From NCBI RefSeq assembly GCF_032062135.1, contig NC_092859.1, positions 125,672,173-125,736,172 on the forward strand: a stretch of 64,000 nucleotides of DNA. Direction: 5' to 3'. This document shows positions 61,892 through 64,000 of the stretch, in pieces. The notes beneath the pieces are model-generated. The model had not been told where the DNA came from, did not search any database, and was given only the letters and a program-made list of their open reading frames with translations. Position numbers and translations under genes: made by a program. Position 1 is the stretch's first letter, and the number at the start of each line of letters is the position of its first letter. The DNA is from Pyxicephalus adspersus. Taxonomy: Eukaryota > Chordata > Amphibia > Anura > Pyxicephalidae.

Positions 61892-62551
61892 CTACAAGGA
61901 AAAGCAAAATAATGTTTTACATACAAGAAAGAAACTAACAGTGTACTGTAAAGCATGGTAAGTAACAAGAAAACACTTTTGTGATGTTTTAGGTCTATGT
62001 CAACTTTTCAGACAAGCTTCTTGTTTTATATCAAAAGAGCTCTCCATAAGGTGTAGGGCTAATTTACCAAACGAGAAGTGATACACATTTTTCTAGATAT
62101 TGTTTTTTTTCTCCACCATTTTTTTTTTTTATTTTTTTTTTGCTCTTCAAAACACTACATATTTTGTGATGTTTAGAATAAAAAGACAGTTACAAGATTT
62201 TTTATGTTACACAGTATTTGCCTAACTGCTAATCAAATCTATATCTAAAATTACATAAAAAAAATCTAGACACACTAATACACTATAATTCTTATTTTGA
62301 TTTTTATAATATAAAAGATTAGATTTTTTTCAAGCTAACACATTTTTTGTAATGTTATTTTATTACTTTTAAAGGAGCTCCACCAGTCCACTACACCAAT
62401 ACATTGCAGAAGCTTAGGGACCATATTTATCTATACTTACCGTTCTTTCCTCATTATTTTTGTATGCGTGGGTGTTTTTCTTTTTTTGATAACCAAGAAC
62501 ATCTTGCAGTGGAAAAGTATTGCAGTTGACAGCTCTCTCATTGGCCCTGAT

Positions 62552-62750
62552 TTATTGACGCTCTCCAAGGTTGGAGAAGATACACTTTCATAAGTGAAAC
62601 TGGGTAATCCAGCAAACCTGGAATGGATTTCTTCAAAGTCATTTGCTAGCAATAGTTTTGAATCATGGATCTGATCTATTCCAGGTTTGGTGGATCACCT
62701 AGCTTCATTAATGAAAGTTTATCCTCTTCAGCCTTGCAGAGCTAAAATAA
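62552..62750. mobile_element. Foldback element with about 75-bp inverted arms
   Basis: GCTCTCCAAGGTTGGAGAAG (62560-62579) through AACCTGGAAT pairs with ATTCCAGGTTTGGTGGATC through CAGCCTTGCAGAGC (to 62742), with about ten mismatches. A diverged copy lies at 43704-43865 in ADAM10. Confidence 0.75.
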
Positions 62751-63189
62751 CCCAGAGTTAGGCATTAGGAAGTTACACAGTATTATATCAGTATGCAGGG
62801 ATTATAACTGGTCATCTATCAATTATGTTTATATTTTGCATTCTTTTACACCTTGCATATTTTAAATGAAAATCATAAAATAATTTTTTTTTCTGGTTTT
62901 ATTTACCAGAGATTAGAATATTCAACGTTAAAGAACCAGCCTGACCCAAGTTCGACTATAAGTGCCTTATAATAAATGGCCACAAATTTGGCCAGGTTAA
63001 ATACAATAGCTAGATTCAATCCACTTAGATTCCACAAGATTTGCTTTGCGTTTTTAGTTAGAATTCCCCTTCCTAAACCCAATCATTTGGTGGGTGAAAT
63101 CTAAACCATCAAATGGCAGTTAAATCTTAAGAGAAAAGTAAGCTTCCCCCCAGACCCTGTTTTATTTAGTGATAAATAAGAATGCCTCT

Positions 63190-63790
63190 GGCATTCTCGC
63201 GAAATGAAATTTTGGAGAACCGATTTCACAAAACCATTGGAAGATCAAGGAAATTATAACAGGAGGATTCACAGGGGATTCACAGGATTCCCTTGGAATC
63301 CTCCTGTTTGGGATCCCCGGGGCACTGGAGGTTATCGCACACTGCTCTCCAAGAATGTGGCCATGGCCGCATTCATTGAGAAGATCCCTGGCAGCGGATT
63401 CTCAGGACTACAATCATTCTTGAAGCCCTGGGAATCCTGTTTGGGATCCCCGGTACTAGAGGTTAAATGGGGACCAGTCTCCCCATTCAGAACCTCTAGT
63501 GCTCCCTGAATGGCTTAGGAAAGCTTTCTTCAGCCAATCAGAGAGCACCAGAGGTTTTAAATGGGGAGACTTGTCCCCATTTAACCTCTAGTGCCGGGGA
63601 TCGCGCACTAAGCTGATCAATTAATGCAGCTGGCGCTTTAGCACAGCCCGCAATCTTTTTTTTGAACATTTTTCTTTAAATTTAAGCTCGATCTTCGAAT
63701 TTACACCGGCCATTCTCGCTTAAAATTTCGGTAAGCAAAAACTGACGAATACGCTGCAAGATCGAGTTTTAAAAACTCGCTCATCCCTAG
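63190..63790. repeat. GC-rich composite frog repeat
   Basis: Internal repeats of GGGATCCCCGG (63310-63320 and 63447-63457) and of AAATGGGGA with CCTCTAGTGC in both directions (63465-63595). The end AAACTCGCTCATCCCTAG is a typical frog MITE terminus. Explains the 101-codon open frame at 63204-63509. Confidence 0.6.
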
Positions 63791-64000
63791 TTGTGATGGT
63801 CGAATGAAGGATCCATGTTTTTTGTAATCCCCTCCTATTTACTGTAACCAGATCAGTACAAAAATGCTATCCTATGATTTAATATGGCTTACTACATTTT
63901 TCACTACAACATTGCTCATAGTATTGTATATACTAGTTGGAGAACTAGCATTTCCCTGTGTTATCACATAGAAGTAATATACTTCTTTACAGAAACATAA

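Larger units (their letters stand above)
61892..64000 (-). other. LIPC: LIPC upstream intron
   Basis: No further lipase exon was found up to the window end. Contains the foldback repeat at 62552-62750 and a GC-rich composite repeat at 63190-63790. Confidence 0.75.

Noticed and set aside
63204..63509. 101-codon open frame near the window end
   Set aside because: Lies in a composite repeat with internal direct and inverted copies; no family similarity.
1..64000. CRISPR arrays, operons, Shine-Dalgarno sites, phage or plasmid features
   Set aside because: Nothing of the kind is present; the sequence is intron-rich vertebrate DNA.

Overview
This window looks like vertebrate, very probably anuran (frog), nuclear DNA. 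It is AT-rich and intron-dominated, with short exons bounded by GT/AG splice sites. It is crowded with DNA-transposon debris typical of frogs: Tc1-like, piggyBac-like and hAT-like copies, TTAA- and TA-flanked MITEs, and tRNA-headed SINEs. Nothing prokaryotic is present. One assembly gap of 106 N lies at 10999-11104.

The plus strand carries ADAM10, the membrane metalloprotease (alpha-secretase / Kuzbanian orthologue). Fourteen coding exons, equivalent to human exons 3-16, run from 17642 to the stop codon ending at 49000. All phases join, giving 681 codons plus stop. These align without net length change to residues 68-748 of the human protein. The exons for the signal peptide and first part of the prodomain are not visible. 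They must lie upstream of base 1 or, for one small exon, in the N gap. Bases 1-17641 are therefore read as ADAM10 intron sequence plus repeats. The 3' UTR follows 49000 and probably ends near one of several AATAAA signals between about 51.1 and 51.5 kb.

The minus strand carries the 3' end of a triglyceride-lipase family gene, best called hepatic lipase LIPC. Three exons (61891-61771, 60803-60600, 58630-58528) join in frame and encode the C-terminal PLAT/lipoprotein-binding domain and stop. The upstream exons lie beyond base 64000. ADAM10 and LIPC are tail to tail, the same arrangement as in human 15q21, which supports the LIPC call over LPL or LIPG.

Region by region: 1-17.6 kb is intron sequence with one unexplained exon-like block at 5379-5536 (open frame, canonical splice sites, no ADAM10 similarity), SINE copies and a TTAA-flanked element. 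17.6-27.4 kb holds the prodomain exons. 27.4-33.1 kb is an intron in which a 1.2 kb piggyBac-like element with long hairpins has inserted into an older frog repeat. 33.1-49.0 kb holds the catalytic, disintegrin, cysteine-rich, transmembrane and tail exons. 49.0-51.5 kb is 3' UTR. 51.5-58.5 kb is intergenic, with a decayed but nearly full-length Tc1-like transposon. 58.5-62 kb is LIPC. 62-64 kb is LIPC intron with foldback repeats.

No undescribed multi-gene system was found. The most open question is the orphan exon at 5379-5536.
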